From Streptomyces roseochromogenus subsp. oscitans DS 12.976 (lineage in GTDB: Bacteria; Actinomycetota; Actinomycetes; Streptomycetales; Streptomycetaceae), in assembly GCF_000497445.1 (NCBI RefSeq), contig NZ_CM002285.1, positions 3,959,447 through 4,023,446 on the forward strand: a DNA stretch of 64,000 nt. Reading direction: 5' to 3'. The position numbers and the translations under genes were made by a program. The notes below the pieces were generated by a model that was given only the letters and a program-made list of their open reading frames with translations, was not told where the DNA came from and searched no databases. This document shows positions 8,175 through 16,570 of this stretch, piece by piece. The first letter of the stretch is position 1. Every line of letters starts with the position of its first letter.

Positions 8175-9224
8175 ATGGCTTTCGACCTCGACACCGACCG
8201 CATCCACCAGCTCCTCCACGAGGGCGTCCGGGACAAGGTCTACCCCGGTGCCGTCTGGGCCGTCGGGGACGGCACCGGCACCCGGGCCAGCGGCACCGTC
8301 GGCGTTCTGGACCCTGCCCGGCCCAACGAGCCGATGCGTTTGGACACCGTCTTCGACGTCGCCAGCCTCACCAAGATCCTTGCCGTCTGGTCCGCCATCG
8401 GCACTCTTGTCGAGGACGGCAAACTTCAACTCGACGCAGCCCTCGGCGACTTCTGGCCGGGGGTCCACGGACATCCCCTCGCCCAAGTCTCCGCCCGGCA
8501 CCTGCTCACCCACACCGCCGGCGTCCCGCTCCGGGCCAACCTCAAGAATCTTTACGGCACCGATCCCCAGGACGTCCGAGACGGCGTCCTCCACGAAGCC
8601 CTCCACCGCCCACCCGGCCAAGCCGTCGAATACACCGACCGGGCCGCCCTCGTCCTCGGCTACCTCGCCGAGCACCTCTCCGGCAAACCCCTGGACCAGC
8701 TCGCCGGCACTCGCGTCTGGCAACCCCTGGGCATGACCGCCACGCGCTTCGGACCGCTCCCCACAGAGTCCATCGCCCGCTGCGCGCCAACCGAGCTCGA
8801 CGAGAGCACAGGGGCACATCTCAAGGGATCCGCCCACGACTTCTCAGCCCGACTCCTCGGCGGCGTGTGCGGTATCGCCGGCGTCTTCTCCGTACTCGAC
8901 GACCTCGCGGCCTTCCTCCGGTACCTGCTCGACCCCGACCAGTCACCCGAGCGTCCCGGCTTCGGTCCAGCCTGGATCAAACAGTCGCTCCAGATCCACA
9001 CCGGTCAACTCACCCCACTCCGCGGCCTCTTCTGGCATCCGGCGCCGGAGACCACACCCGCCCAGGACTGCTGGGTCCACTACGGCTTCACAGGAACCGG
9101 CATGTGGGTCGCTCCGGCCAATGACCGCTGGGCGGTACTGCTGACCAACAAGCTCTACTACACGCGCGATCGCCAGCCGCTTACCGATGTGCGCAATGCG
9201 TTCCGGGGGATCGCCTTCGCCTGA
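8175..9224 (+). CDS. Serine hydrolase, class C beta-lactamase/DD-peptidase family
   Basis: A 349-residue protein with the SxxK active-site motif in VASLTKILAVW (about residue 62), a YxN-equivalent Tyr in EYTDRAALVLGYLAEHLSG, and a C-terminal HYGFTGTGMW replacing the KTG box, as in esterase/peptidase members of the family. No signal peptide is seen, so it is probably cytoplasmic. That argues against cell-wall DD-peptidase work and for esterase or amidase activity on a small molecule. It follows the glycosyltransferase by 86 bases on the same strand, with GGGAGA before the ATG. It may belong to the same pathway but is not translationally coupled to it. Confidence 0.8.
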   Translation: MAFDLDTDRIHQLLHEGVRDKVYPGAVWAVGDGTGTRASGTVGVLDPARPNEPMRLDTVFDVASLTKILAVWSAIGTLVEDGKLQLDAALGDFWPGVHGHPLAQVSARHLLTHTAGVPLRANLKNLYGTDPQDVRDGVLHEALHRPPGQAVEYTDRAALVLGYLAEHLSGKPLDQLAGTRVWQPLGMTATRFGPLPTESIARCAPTELDESTGAHLKGSAHDFSARLLGGVCGIAGVFSVLDDLAAFLRYLLDPDQSPERPGFGPAWIKQSLQIHTGQLTPLRGLFWHPAPETTPAQDCWVHYGFTGTGMWVAPANDRWAVLLTNKLYYTRDRQPLTDVRNAFRGIAFA

Positions 9225-9303
9225 CATGGGGAAGCCGCCCTGTATCAGGGTGCGGGAGTTCGCGTGAGGTACTGCCGGGCGGGCAGGGCGCCGCGAGGCC
9301 GGT

Positions 9304-9863
9304 GCTCCGCGCGACCTCGTCGAGGGCGCACTGACCCGCGGCCTGGGCCGCGTCGACGGCCAGACCGAGGCGCTGCTCCACATCACCCATGCCCGCGCGT
9401 ACGCCGCTGTGGGCGAGAAGCCCGCAGCGGCCCGCGCCCGCCCTGCTCGCCGCCGAAGATGCCCTCCTACGCGACGACGGGCCCACAACCCAGTTACTCC
9501 CGCGTCAGCGGCCCGGCTGCCGGCACCGTGGCCAGCCACACCGCCCGCACCTTGACCGACCTAGCCGACCACATCGGCACCGAGCAGCAGCACCGAGACG
9601 CCCTGGTCCGCTGGGACCCACAGAAGTACAAGCGCGTCCACGCCCTCACCTACGCCGACCTCGGCGACAGCCTCGCCGCCCAAGCCCGAGCCGACGAAGC
9701 CGTTGCCGCCTGGTCCCAGGCCCTGTCCCTCATGGAGGGCATGACCTCGGACCGCACCCGCAAGGCGATCACCTCGCGCCGTTCCACCCTCGCCATCTAC
9801 CAGCGTCGCAGAGTGCCCGGAGCCGCCGAACTCGCCCGCCGCGCACGCGAAGCACAGGCCTAA
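9304..9863 (+). pseudogene. Remnant of a TPR-type regulator, multiply frameshifted
   Basis: Reading across frames recovers the C-terminal TPR part of a Streptomyces XRE/TPR regulator. One frame gives LVEGALTRGLGRVDGQTEAL and HARAYAAVGEKPAAARA, a second gives LLAAEDALLRDDGPTTQ, and a third gives YSRVSGPAAGTVASHTARTL followed by a clean helical repeat to the stop at 9863. At least two frame changes are needed, and the N-terminal DNA-binding part is missing. It is therefore a decayed fragment and not an expressed gene. It sits between the serine hydrolase and the Nudix gene. Confidence 0.7.
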
Positions 9864-9899
9864 GCTGCCCACCAACCGGCCGACGAAGGGACGCCAACC

Positions 9900-10400
9900 G
9901 TGGCTCAGCCGAACACCGACGACCAGCCCAAAGCCCTCAAGCCCGCCCTCGAATCCATGACCCTGCTGGTCGCCGCCGTCATCGTCCACGACAAGGCCAC
10001 CAACCGCGTCGTCCTCCTCCAACGCAGCCAGAACGCCAAGTTCGCCCAGGGCATGTGGGACCTGCCCGTCGGCAAAAGCGAGCCCGGCGAGCCGATCACC
10101 GAGACCGCCGTACGCGAGCTGTACGAAGAGACCGGCCTGACCGTCAAGCCCGAGGCCCTGAAGGTGGCCCACATCATCCACGGAGCCTGGGGCGTCGAAG
10201 CTCCCAACGGCTTCCTCACCGTTGTCTTCACCACGCACGAGTGGACCGGCGAACCGGAGAATCGCGAACCTCGCAAGCACGCCCAGGTCTGCTGGCGCGA
10301 CGCCGACGCCATCCCTGAGGACTTCGTGGACACCACCGCCAGTGCCCTCCACCGATATCTCACTGGAGGGCCGGAAGTCTCCCTTGACGGTTGGAGCTAG
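9900..10400 (+). CDS. Nudix hydrolase
   Basis: A 166-residue protein with a full Nudix box, G-x5-E-x7-REUXEEXGU: GKSEPGEPITETAVRELYEETGL spans about residues 61-83 and carries the REXXEE metal-binding glutamates. Such enzymes cleave nucleoside diphosphates linked to another moiety. The N-terminal 15 residues (many Gln, Asp, Lys) look disordered. GTG at 9900 follows GAAGGG. It is the last intact gene of the nucleotide-handling region, on the same strand as the cassette but separated from it by a decayed regulator. Substrate is not predictable. Involvement with the cassette is only inferred from position. Confidence 0.85.
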   Translation: MAQPNTDDQPKALKPALESMTLLVAAVIVHDKATNRVVLLQRSQNAKFAQGMWDLPVGKSEPGEPITETAVRELYEETGLTVKPEALKVAHIIHGAWGVEAPNGFLTVVFTTHEWTGEPENREPRKHAQVCWRDADAIPEDFVDTTASALHRYLTGGPEVSLDGWS

Positions 10401-10404
10401 CGCG

Positions 10405-10614
10405 GTGCCAGGGCGTAACTTGTCTAATCACGATCCGCATCTCGAAGCTACTCAAGCGCTGCCCCGCGTTCAAAGAAAAACAGGCCCTGAGACACGTGCC
10501 CGGTTTGAGTACCAAGATGAGTGCATAGCGCTGACACTGCTGGAACACTTCGGCGCTGACCTGCGGGATGTTCTGGTCGATTATTCCACCGACGTGATCG
10601 GGACCGCGTTTTGA
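10405..10614 (+). pseudogene. Truncated N-terminal fragment resembling DUF4297/Cap4-type nucleases
   Basis: A 69-codon open frame from GTG 10405. Its second half (GPETRARFEYQDECIALTLL, then a short acidic stretch ending VDYSTDVIGTAF) resembles the first part of DUF4297/Cap4-like dsDNA nucleases, where an aromatic-Tyr-Gln motif precedes a helix and an acidic strand. The frame stops about where the catalytic core should begin, and nothing downstream continues it. The resemblance is by eye and weak, so the call is tentative. If correct, it marks a lost antiphage nuclease gene at the end of the accessory region. No ribosome binding site stands out. Confidence 0.3.
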
Positions 10615-10727
10615 TCGACCTCCACTCAGCATGGAAGGCTGGACGACTGCTGCTGCAGAATGCGGAAAGAAGTGAAGCGCGCACGATTCCTGCGAACCCC
10701 GAAAGGCGGTTGATCTTCGGGGGCGAA

Positions 10728-11497
10728 TCACTGGCGCCTGCTGAGCAGTGTGGCGACCGGGAGGGCCGCCGCCAGGCCGCTGAGGAGGATCGCGGCGAGT
10801 GCGCCCAGGACGGCGGGCTGGTCGGCGAAGGCGAGGCCGATGGCGGCCAGGGCGGGGCCGGCGTTGCGTACCGAGGCGACGCCTCCCAGGGTGGTGCGGC
10901 GTGTCGTCGGGCCGGTGGCCAGCAGTGTTCCTGCGGCGAAGGCGAACACGGCGAGCAGGAAGCCCGCGAGGAGGGCGAGTGAGCCGAAGAGGGCAACGAC
11001 GTCCTGCCAGCTGCCCGGCAACATGCCCGCCAGCACGATCAGGAAGGTGATGTTGGAGACCGCGGCTGTCGTGGGGTGCCATGACTGTGCGGTGGGTTCG
11101 GCGTAGCGGCGTATGAGCAGGCCGATGGCGAAGGGGACGAGTTGCAGGAGCGCGACCGTCCGTACGAGCGCGCCGACGTCGAGGGAGACCTTGGTGCCGA
11201 TGTCGGCGGCGGTGAGGACGGCGTTGACGGTGGGGGCGAAGGTGAGGCTGCCGACGGAGGCGAGCAGTACCTGCATCGCCGCGCCCGCGACGACGTCGCC
11301 CTGCTGCACCGTCGCCAGCTTCGCTCCGAAGGGGCCGCCCGGGGACGAGGCGATCAGGATGAGGGCGATGAAGGAGGCCGGGGGAGGCCGAACAGCGCGC
11401 CGATGCCCCAGCCGAGCAGGGGAATGACCACCATGTTGGCGATCAGCGCCAGCAACAGGAGCGGGACGTCGGCCAAGACGCCGCGCTTGCCCGCCTC
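10728..11497 (-). pseudogene. Bile acid:sodium symporter-family (BASS) transporter, N-truncated and frameshifted
   Basis: The main frame (from about 11370 to the stop at 10728) encodes several hydrophobic segments and the family-like SSPGGPFGAKLA and GVASVRNAGPALAAIGLA. The preceding part (ADVPLLLLALIANMVVIPLL, then GWGIGALFGL) is in another frame. Adding one C to a CCCCC run near 11380 joins them as GLPPASFIAL. The normal first membrane segment and start are missing: the frame runs straight into the stop region of the DyP gene at about 11500. Thus it has two defects, a 5' truncation and a one-base deletion, and is probably non-functional. Alternatively, the frameshift alone could be a sequencing error. 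Confidence 0.7.
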
Positions 11498-11499
11498 GT

Positions 11500-12834
11500 T
11501 CAGTCGTGAAGGTCCCCGAGCCAGCGCAGGGCGCTCAGGCTCGGCAGGAAGCAGTACTCGCCTCCTCGGGTGACGACGAACCGGGGCAGCGGCGCGAGGC
11601 GGCGGCGCAGAGGCCGCCGGGGGATGGTGTAGCCGGTCCGCCCGTCCGCGGCTCCGACGACGGGGTCCTTCGTGTCACCGGCCCCGAAGAAGACGGCGTC
11701 GTTCATCCACTCCGACTGGACGAACTCGAACTGCCGGCCCAGATGGGCTCCGATGAACGCGAACATCAGACCGCGGTCCACTCCGTCGTCGTCCATCGCT
11801 CCCTCGGGCAGCGGCGGACCGTAGACGGCGCCGCGCCGGATCATGCGGTGCAGCCGTACCTCCCCGGCCACCGAGGCGTCGCGCGGGTTGGCCCGGCGTA
11901 TGTGGCACCCGCCCGGGGTGATGAATCCCGCCGGGTCGTCCTGCTCGTACAGGAAGGTGTTACGGCGGTGGGGGTCGGCGCCGAGGGCCGGGGCGTCGTG
12001 CTCCGGGGCGAGGGCCAAAGGGGCACCGCTGCGCCAGCGGCCCATGATCTTCGCCGCGATCAGTTCCTCGTCCTGGGCGTCGGCGGAGTTGTCCCTCAGG
12101 TAGCGCCTGAACTCGGCGACGTTCTGGTGGAGTTTACGGAAGACCGCGTAACTGCCGTTGTGCCCCAGCACGGTCGGCTGCGGTGTCCGGACACCGCCGA
12201 TCTCATCGGGGTAGCCGAGGACGAACTCCCCGCTCTTCAAGGGCACTTCCCACTCATTGGAACCTGGAATGCCACTGCCTTCGACGGCGGGATGGCTGAC
12301 GCCGTCGAGGTAGCCGAAGTGTTCCTTCCCGGTGGGCAGTGCGTAGCAGTCCTGCCGCCAGATCGCTGTCACGCCGGGGAGGCGGTCGTAGGCGGGACGG
12401 GCGCGGTCGATGGCCGCCTCCAGACGTGGAGCGTCGGGAGCGATGGCCGTGATCACCACATGGACGTCGGGCGTGCCGAGCGGGGATTCCCAGTGCTGTG
12501 GGCTGCTCGCCCCCTCGTCGCGCAGCGCTCGCGCGCGGGCCGCCATTCCCTGCCGGAACTCCCAGGCGAACGTGTCCAGCGAGGCGCGCGGCACCCCCAG
12601 CGCCTCCAGGCCCCAGCACGTGACGGCGACGCTGACCCAGGTGTCCCCGAGGGGGCTGGAGGAGTCGGCGGCCGAGGTCGCCGCCGCGCTCGCCCGCCGC
12701 ATCAACTCCCGTCCCTGGGAACGGTCGTCGATGCGGAAGACCAGGTACGTCGCCGCGTACGGGGTGGGGCGCGGGCTGAGGACCCCGCGCTGAATGTCGT
12801 CGAGTTCCAGTGTGACGTCCGTGGGTGCGCACAC
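11500..12834 (-). CDS. Dye-decolourising (DyP-type) heme peroxidase
   Basis: A 444-residue protein. The DyP signature GxxDG appears as FGYLDGVSHPAV (distal Asp), and a later GGCHIRRANPRDA supplies the proximal-side His-Arg segment; a C-terminal QSEWMNDAVFFG also fits the family. No Tat or Sec signal is present, so it should be cytoplasmic or carried by a partner. The GTG start at 12834 has GGGAGG upstream. It is the last gene of a three-gene minus-strand operon with two unrecognised proteins (12886-13896 and 13907-14440). No encapsulin shell gene is nearby, although DyPs are often encapsulin cargo. Substrate is unknown. Confidence 0.9.
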   Translation of the reverse strand: MCAPTDVTLELDDIQRGVLSPRPTPYAATYLVFRIDDRSQGRELMRRASAAATSAADSSSPLGDTWVSVAVTCWGLEALGVPRASLDTFAWEFRQGMAARARALRDEGASSPQHWESPLGTPDVHVVITAIAPDAPRLEAAIDRARPAYDRLPGVTAIWRQDCYALPTGKEHFGYLDGVSHPAVEGSGIPGSNEWEVPLKSGEFVLGYPDEIGGVRTPQPTVLGHNGSYAVFRKLHQNVAEFRRYLRDNSADAQDEELIAAKIMGRWRSGAPLALAPEHDAPALGADPHRRNTFLYEQDDPAGFITPGGCHIRRANPRDASVAGEVRLHRMIRRGAVYGPPLPEGAMDDDGVDRGLMFAFIGAHLGRQFEFVQSEWMNDAVFFGAGDTKDPVVGAADGRTGYTIPRRPLRRRLAPLPRFVVTRGGEYCFLPSLSALRWLGDLHD

Positions 12835-12849
12835 GTCGGCCTCCCTGCG

Positions 12850-12894
12850 GCATCGCTATGAAATGCATCGCTATGAAATGCATGGCTATGAAAC
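12850..12894. repeat. Three tandem copies of a 15-bp unit before the DyP gene
   Basis: The unit GCATCGCTATGAAAT is repeated perfectly twice and a third time with two changes. The array covers the stop codon of the upstream gene and most of the intergenic space to the DyP ribosome binding site. It could have arisen by slippage or could bind a regulator or form a small mRNA structure between the two cistrons. Confidence 0.85.
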
Positions 12895-13896
12895 GAGGTT
12901 GCGCCAGAAATTCCGGAGGCTGTCGTCGGCGCCGAAGAGCGTGCTGAAGATCGTGGAGTCGGCCAGCAGCACGTCTGCCGCGCGGTCGTCGCCAGGGGGC
13001 ATCCACAGGAACATGTTGAACTCGGTGTTCCCGTCGTCGGTGAACGGATGGGGCCGGGACGTGTCGATCGGCTGGCGGGCCAGCACATGGATGGCCTTCG
13101 GCTCGTCGGTCGTCACCGCGTAGTGCGGCAGGTGCATGTGGAAGTTGAAGTTCGTGACTCCGTTCAGCCATCCCTTCTCGTCCAGATCCCTGTTGGTCGA
13201 CAGCGGGGCGATCCGGTTGTCCTCACCGGTGGCGGGACGGAGCCCGTACTGGTTGATGACCGGCACGCCCAGGCCCTTCATCACGTCCCTGACGTAGGTG
13301 GCGAACCGCTGCTGACGGGGCACCAGGGGATCGCCGTGGTGGCGGTACTCCACTTCCCGCACGGACAGGTCGTCCGACGCGCCGACGTCGTGATGGGGCC
13401 CCAGGACGAGGCGGGCGTCCTCCCGGGCGAGGAAGGCACGCAGGGCCTCGGTCTCGCCAGGCTGCGCCTCCTGCCCGGTGATCATGTGGTCCAGTCCGAA
13501 GACGAACAGGACGTCCGTGTCGGCCAGCACCCGCTCATCGAGCGGGGTGTGGAAACCGGCTTGGTCGATGCGCTGGTACACCGGGACGGGATGTCCGGTG
13601 ACCTCCTCGGCGAAGTCCTGGAACGGCACCCAGGCCCAGAAGAACAGCTCCAGCGATCCCCCGATGCCCTGCTGGAACTGACAGGGGTCGGACCACTTCG
13701 GGTCCTCGTAGGCCGGCCACGCCACCCGCCGCACCTCGGTCATGGTGGAGAACCGGTTGTCCAGCTCGGCCGCGTTCCGGCCCGCCTCGGCCGGATAGCT
13801 CCACGAGACGTAGATGCTCGCACGGCGCCCGCCAGGGGTGTACTTCCGGGGAACGTGCCGCTGGTTGTAGGTCCGTGCGGTTCTGGCCTCACTCAT
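12886..13896 (-). CDS. Protein of unknown function in DyP operon
   Basis: A 336-residue soluble protein that I do not recognise. It is rich in aromatic residues and His (for example NFNFHMHLPHYAV and VEYRHHGDPLVP). A central segment (DTDVLFVFGLDHMITG, then a helix and LVLGPHHDVG) is reminiscent of a ThuA/class I glutamine amidotransferase-like alpha/beta core. This resemblance is weak, and no catalytic Cys-His-Glu triad was located. There are no signal peptide or membrane segments. It starts 10 bases after the stop of the 177-residue protein and is followed by the DyP gene, so all three are probably cotranscribed and functionally linked to a peroxidase reaction. Confidence 0.7.
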   Translation of the reverse strand: MSEARTARTYNQRHVPRKYTPGGRRASIYVSWSYPAEAGRNAAELDNRFSTMTEVRRVAWPAYEDPKWSDPCQFQQGIGGSLELFFWAWVPFQDFAEEVTGHPVPVYQRIDQAGFHTPLDERVLADTDVLFVFGLDHMITGQEAQPGETEALRAFLAREDARLVLGPHHDVGASDDLSVREVEYRHHGDPLVPRQQRFATYVRDVMKGLGVPVINQYGLRPATGEDNRIAPLSTNRDLDEKGWLNGVTNFNFHMHLPHYAVTTDEPKAIHVLARQPIDTSRPHPFTDDGNTEFNMFLWMPPGDDRAADVLLADSTIFSTLFGADDSLRNFWRNLVS

Positions 13897-13906
13897 GGCC
13901 CAGCCC

Positions 13907-14440
13907 TCACTGCATCTGGTCGAGCATCTCGGACAGAGCGTTCTTGATCCGCAGGGCCTTCTTGATCTCGTCCGCCGTCACATACGGATACTCTCCGTAT
14001 TCGATGAAGCTCGGACAGTGGTGTTCCCGTACGAAGCGCACGAACGCCTCCGGGTTCGTCCGCCAGTCCTCGGGAAACCCTTCGAGGTTCTCGAAGGTGG
14101 TGCTCACGCCCGACTTGCTGAACAGCGCGACGGCGTCCTCGGTGTACTTGTCGAAGTCGGTGTCGAAGATCCCCTGATACATGAAGCGGGTGTCGTCGTC
14201 GAAGAGGACCCAGCGCAGGTAGTGCAGCTTCAACGGTGCGAGAAGGTACGGATCCTGCTCCAGGGCCTTGGCCAGGGTGTGGCCGTGCTCCCGTATCGCG
14301 CCGGCCCTGCCCGGTTTGACGTTCGCGATGATGGTGAAGCCGTAGCAGGCCGGAGTTCTCGGAAAGACGGGGCCGTACTTCCCCTGTTCCAGGTGGTCGG
14401 TCTCCTTGGGGATGACGACCGCCTGCGGCTTGATCTCCAT
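13907..14440 (-). CDS. Unknown protein, ferredoxin-like fold suspected, DyP operon leader
   Basis: A 177-residue protein. ATG at 14440 is preceded by GGGAGAAG; an in-frame upstream extension is Arg/Gly-rich and unlikely. The middle part, LHYLRWVLFDDDTRFMYQGI followed by FDTDFDKYTEDAVALF, resembles the repeated alpha/beta (ferredoxin-like) unit of heme-binding DyP and chlorite-dismutase relatives, but no heme-ligand motif is obvious. First gene of the operon with the 336-residue protein and the peroxidase. A role as a partner or regulator of the peroxidase is inferred from position only. About 240 bases separate it from the divergent SHOCT gene. Confidence 0.65.
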   Translation of the reverse strand: MEIKPQAVVIPKETDHLEQGKYGPVFPRTPACYGFTIIANVKPGRAGAIREHGHTLAKALEQDPYLLAPLKLHYLRWVLFDDDTRFMYQGIFDTDFDKYTEDAVALFSKSGVSTTFENLEGFPEDWRTNPEAFVRFVREHHCPSFIEYGEYPYVTADEIKKALRIKNALSEMLDQMQ

Positions 14441-14682
14441 GTCCGCTTCTCCCGCCATCCAGTGGCCGGTACAGATCCATTTTGCCGCCCGGTCACTGGA
14501 CGCGCCCGCTGGACAGGAGGAGACCGGGCCCTGCGCGGCGCCGGCCGGTCTTGCAGCCGTCCCGGAACCCGTCGGCCCCCTCTCGCTCGGCGTGCGGCGA
14601 GCCGCTCCCCGCCCGGACCGGCGTGGCACGGGGGCCGGGGCGGGCGGAAGATGGGGTGTGGGATGCCTCCGGGAGGTGAGCT

Positions 14683-14967
14683 GTGGTGATGTACGGGCAC
14701 TACGGGCACGGCGGCTGGGTCTGGATGGCCTTCCTGCCGCTGCTGTGGATCGCGGTCATCGGGCTGGTGGTCTGGGCCGTGGTCCGTCTGACGCGGCGCC
14801 CGGCCGGCCGGGGCGACGGCACGGAGCGCGGATGGCTGCCCGGAGAGACACCGAGGGAGACACCCGAGGAGATCCTCGACCGCCGCTTCGCCTCGGGCGA
14901 GATCGATGCGGACGCCTACCACGAGGCGCGCAAACATCTGGCCGCCTACCGGCCACGACCGAAGTGA
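14683..14967 (+). CDS. Small SHOCT-domain membrane protein
   Basis: A 94-residue protein (if the first GTG is used). One N-terminal transmembrane helix (MAFLPLLWIAVIGLVVWAVV) follows a Gly/His-rich start. A C-terminal SHOCT motif, PEEILDRRFASGEIDADAYH, is the short helical domain typical of small bacterial membrane proteins. GTG 14683, GTG 14686 and ATG 14689 are all possible starts behind GGGAGGTGAG. It is probably a membrane anchor or oligomerisation module. It precedes the NfeD-like/flotillin-like pair on the same strand by about 150 bases. Confidence 0.75.
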   Translation: MVMYGHYGHGGWVWMAFLPLLWIAVIGLVVWAVVRLTRRPAGRGDGTERGWLPGETPRETPEEILDRRFASGEIDADAYHEARKHLAAYRPRPK

Positions 14968-15120
14968 GCCCCGGCGGCCGCGTCCGAGGCCGACCTGCGG
15001 ACCGGTTGGCAGGCTGCTCACCCTGGCGTGCCCCGGTTCCGCTCGGCCACCACCCCGTTGGGTCCCGGCTCAGCTGGGTCTATCGTCTGAGTTCCGGGGT
15101 CAGGACGAGGAGGACGGCCG

Positions 15121-15375
15121 GTGATGCCGCAGGACGAGGCCGTGGTCGGCTGTGTGGGCAAGGTGGTCATCGGAACGCGTGGATCCGCGGGCCCCGGCGA
15201 GGTCCTGGTACGGGTCCGGGGCGGCTCCGAGACGTTCCTGGCGTGGTCCGAGGATCCCCTGCCCACGGGCGCAACGGTCCTCGTGATCGAATCACGGGGA
15301 TGCCGCGAGGTCGGCGTCATCGAGTGGGTGGATCCATTGGACGCGCTCGGCGGCGACACCGCCGGCGCAAGCTGA
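15121..15375 (+). CDS. Small NfeD-like/OB-fold protein upstream of flotillin-like gene
   Basis: An 84-residue protein with alternating strands: GKVVIGTRGSAGPGEVLVRV and ATVLVIESRGCREVGVIEWV. This resembles the C-terminal OB-like domain of NfeD proteins, which is normally membrane-tethered but here stands alone. GTG at 15121 follows GAGGAGGA. The stop lies 10 bases before the SPFH/flotillin-like gene, and NfeD-flotillin pairs are a widely conserved operon arrangement, so a partnership in a membrane microdomain complex is likely. Assignment rests on size, strand pattern and context. Confidence 0.6.
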   Translation: MMPQDEAVVGCVGKVVIGTRGSAGPGEVLVRVRGGSETFLAWSEDPLPTGATVLVIESRGCREVGVIEWVDPLDALGGDTAGAS

Positions 15376-15385
15376 GGAGTAGAGC

Positions 15386-16570
15386 ATGTTCGGATACCGC
15401 GTTCCCGCTCCCGACGAGGCGATGTTGATCTCGGGTGGGCGACGGGGACTGGGGGGCGCGCCGTTCCGAGTGGTGACGGGGCACGGCAAGTTCGTGGTCC
15501 CGTTCTTCCGAAAGACCCGCTTCCTTTCCCTGGCGATGTGCGAGGCCGAGGTCACCGAGACCTGTGTGACCAAGCAGGGCATCTCCCTGCACGTCCGCGC
15601 CGTCATCGCCTTCAAGGTCGGCAACGACCACGAGAGCATCATCAACGCCGGCCAGCGCTTCCTCTCCGACCAGGAGCAGATGTCGGTGCTGACCGGCCGG
15701 ATCTTCGCCGGCCATCTGCGGGCCATCATCGGCTCGATGACGGTCGAGGAGATCGTCACCGAGCGCCAGAAGCTCGCCGCCGAGGTCCTCGACACCTCGA
15801 AGACGGAGATGGCGAAGATCGGCCTGATCGTCGACTCGCTGCAGATCCAGTCGATCGACGACGGCGACACCGGCTACATCGACGCGATGTCCGCCCCGCA
15901 CAAGGCGGCCATCCAGCGGCAGGCCCAGATCGCCCAGGCCCAGGCCACCCAGGCCTCGGTCGAGGCGCAGCAGGAGGCGGCCCGCAAGCAGGCCGAGTAC
16001 GCCCGGCAGACCGCCATCGTCAAGGCCGAGTACTCGGCCGAGGTGGACCGCGCCCAGGCCCAGGCCGCGCAGGCCGGACCGCTGGCGCAGGCGCACGCCC
16101 AGCAGGAGGTGCTGGACGCCCAGACCGAACTGGCCCAGCGCCAGGCCCTGTTGCGCCAGCAGCAGCTGGTGGCCGAGGTCGTGAAGCCCGCCGAGGCGGA
16201 GGCCGAGCGGGTCCGGATCCTCGCCGCCGCCGAGGCCCAGCGCATGAAGATCCAGGCCGAGGCCGCGGCCTCGTACGACCGGGTCGCGCTGGACCGGATG
16301 CTCATCGACCAGCTCCCGCAGATCGTGAAGGAGGCGGCGGGCGGCCTGGCCGGCGCCAACGTCAACGTCCTCAACGGCGCGGACGGCCTCGGCGAGATCG
16401 CCGCGGGCCTGGTGTCCCAGGGCCTGACGATCCTCGACTCGGTCCGGCAGAACCTGAACGGCCAGGAACCGGCCGAGCGCCGTCCCGAGGAGACCAAGTC
16501 CAACGGCCTGCTCCAGTTGCACTCGGGCAAGGACCAGCGGTCGGACGACGGTCCGGTCGACGTGGACTAG
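15386..16570 (+). CDS. SPFH/band 7 flotillin-like protein
   Basis: A 394-residue protein. The N-terminal SPFH domain (about residues 10-185) starts with YRVPAPDEAMLISGG. It is followed by a long coiled-coil rich in Ala, Gln and Glu (about residues 170-310, including QAQIAQAQATQASVEAQQEA) as in flotillins, and an acidic, disordered tail. No typical N-terminal membrane helix is visible, so membrane association may be peripheral, or via a hairpin near GKFVVPFF. AGGAG lies before the ATG. Operon with the NfeD-like gene. Its end overlaps by four bases the 3' end of the convergent EamA gene. Confidence 0.88.
   Translation: MFGYRVPAPDEAMLISGGRRGLGGAPFRVVTGHGKFVVPFFRKTRFLSLAMCEAEVTETCVTKQGISLHVRAVIAFKVGNDHESIINAGQRFLSDQEQMSVLTGRIFAGHLRAIIGSMTVEEIVTERQKLAAEVLDTSKTEMAKIGLIVDSLQIQSIDDGDTGYIDAMSAPHKAAIQRQAQIAQAQATQASVEAQQEAARKQAEYARQTAIVKAEYSAEVDRAQAQAAQAGPLAQAHAQQEVLDAQTELAQRQALLRQQQLVAEVVKPAEAEAERVRILAAAEAQRMKIQAEAAASYDRVALDRMLIDQLPQIVKEAAGGLAGANVNVLNGADGLGEIAAGLVSQGLTILDSVRQNLNGQEPAERRPEETKSNGLLQLHSGKDQRSDDGPVDVD

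Noticed and set aside
1-10620. The accessory left end as an integrated plasmid or prophage
   Set aside because: No integrase, replication, transfer or phage structural genes and no attachment site repeats were seen.
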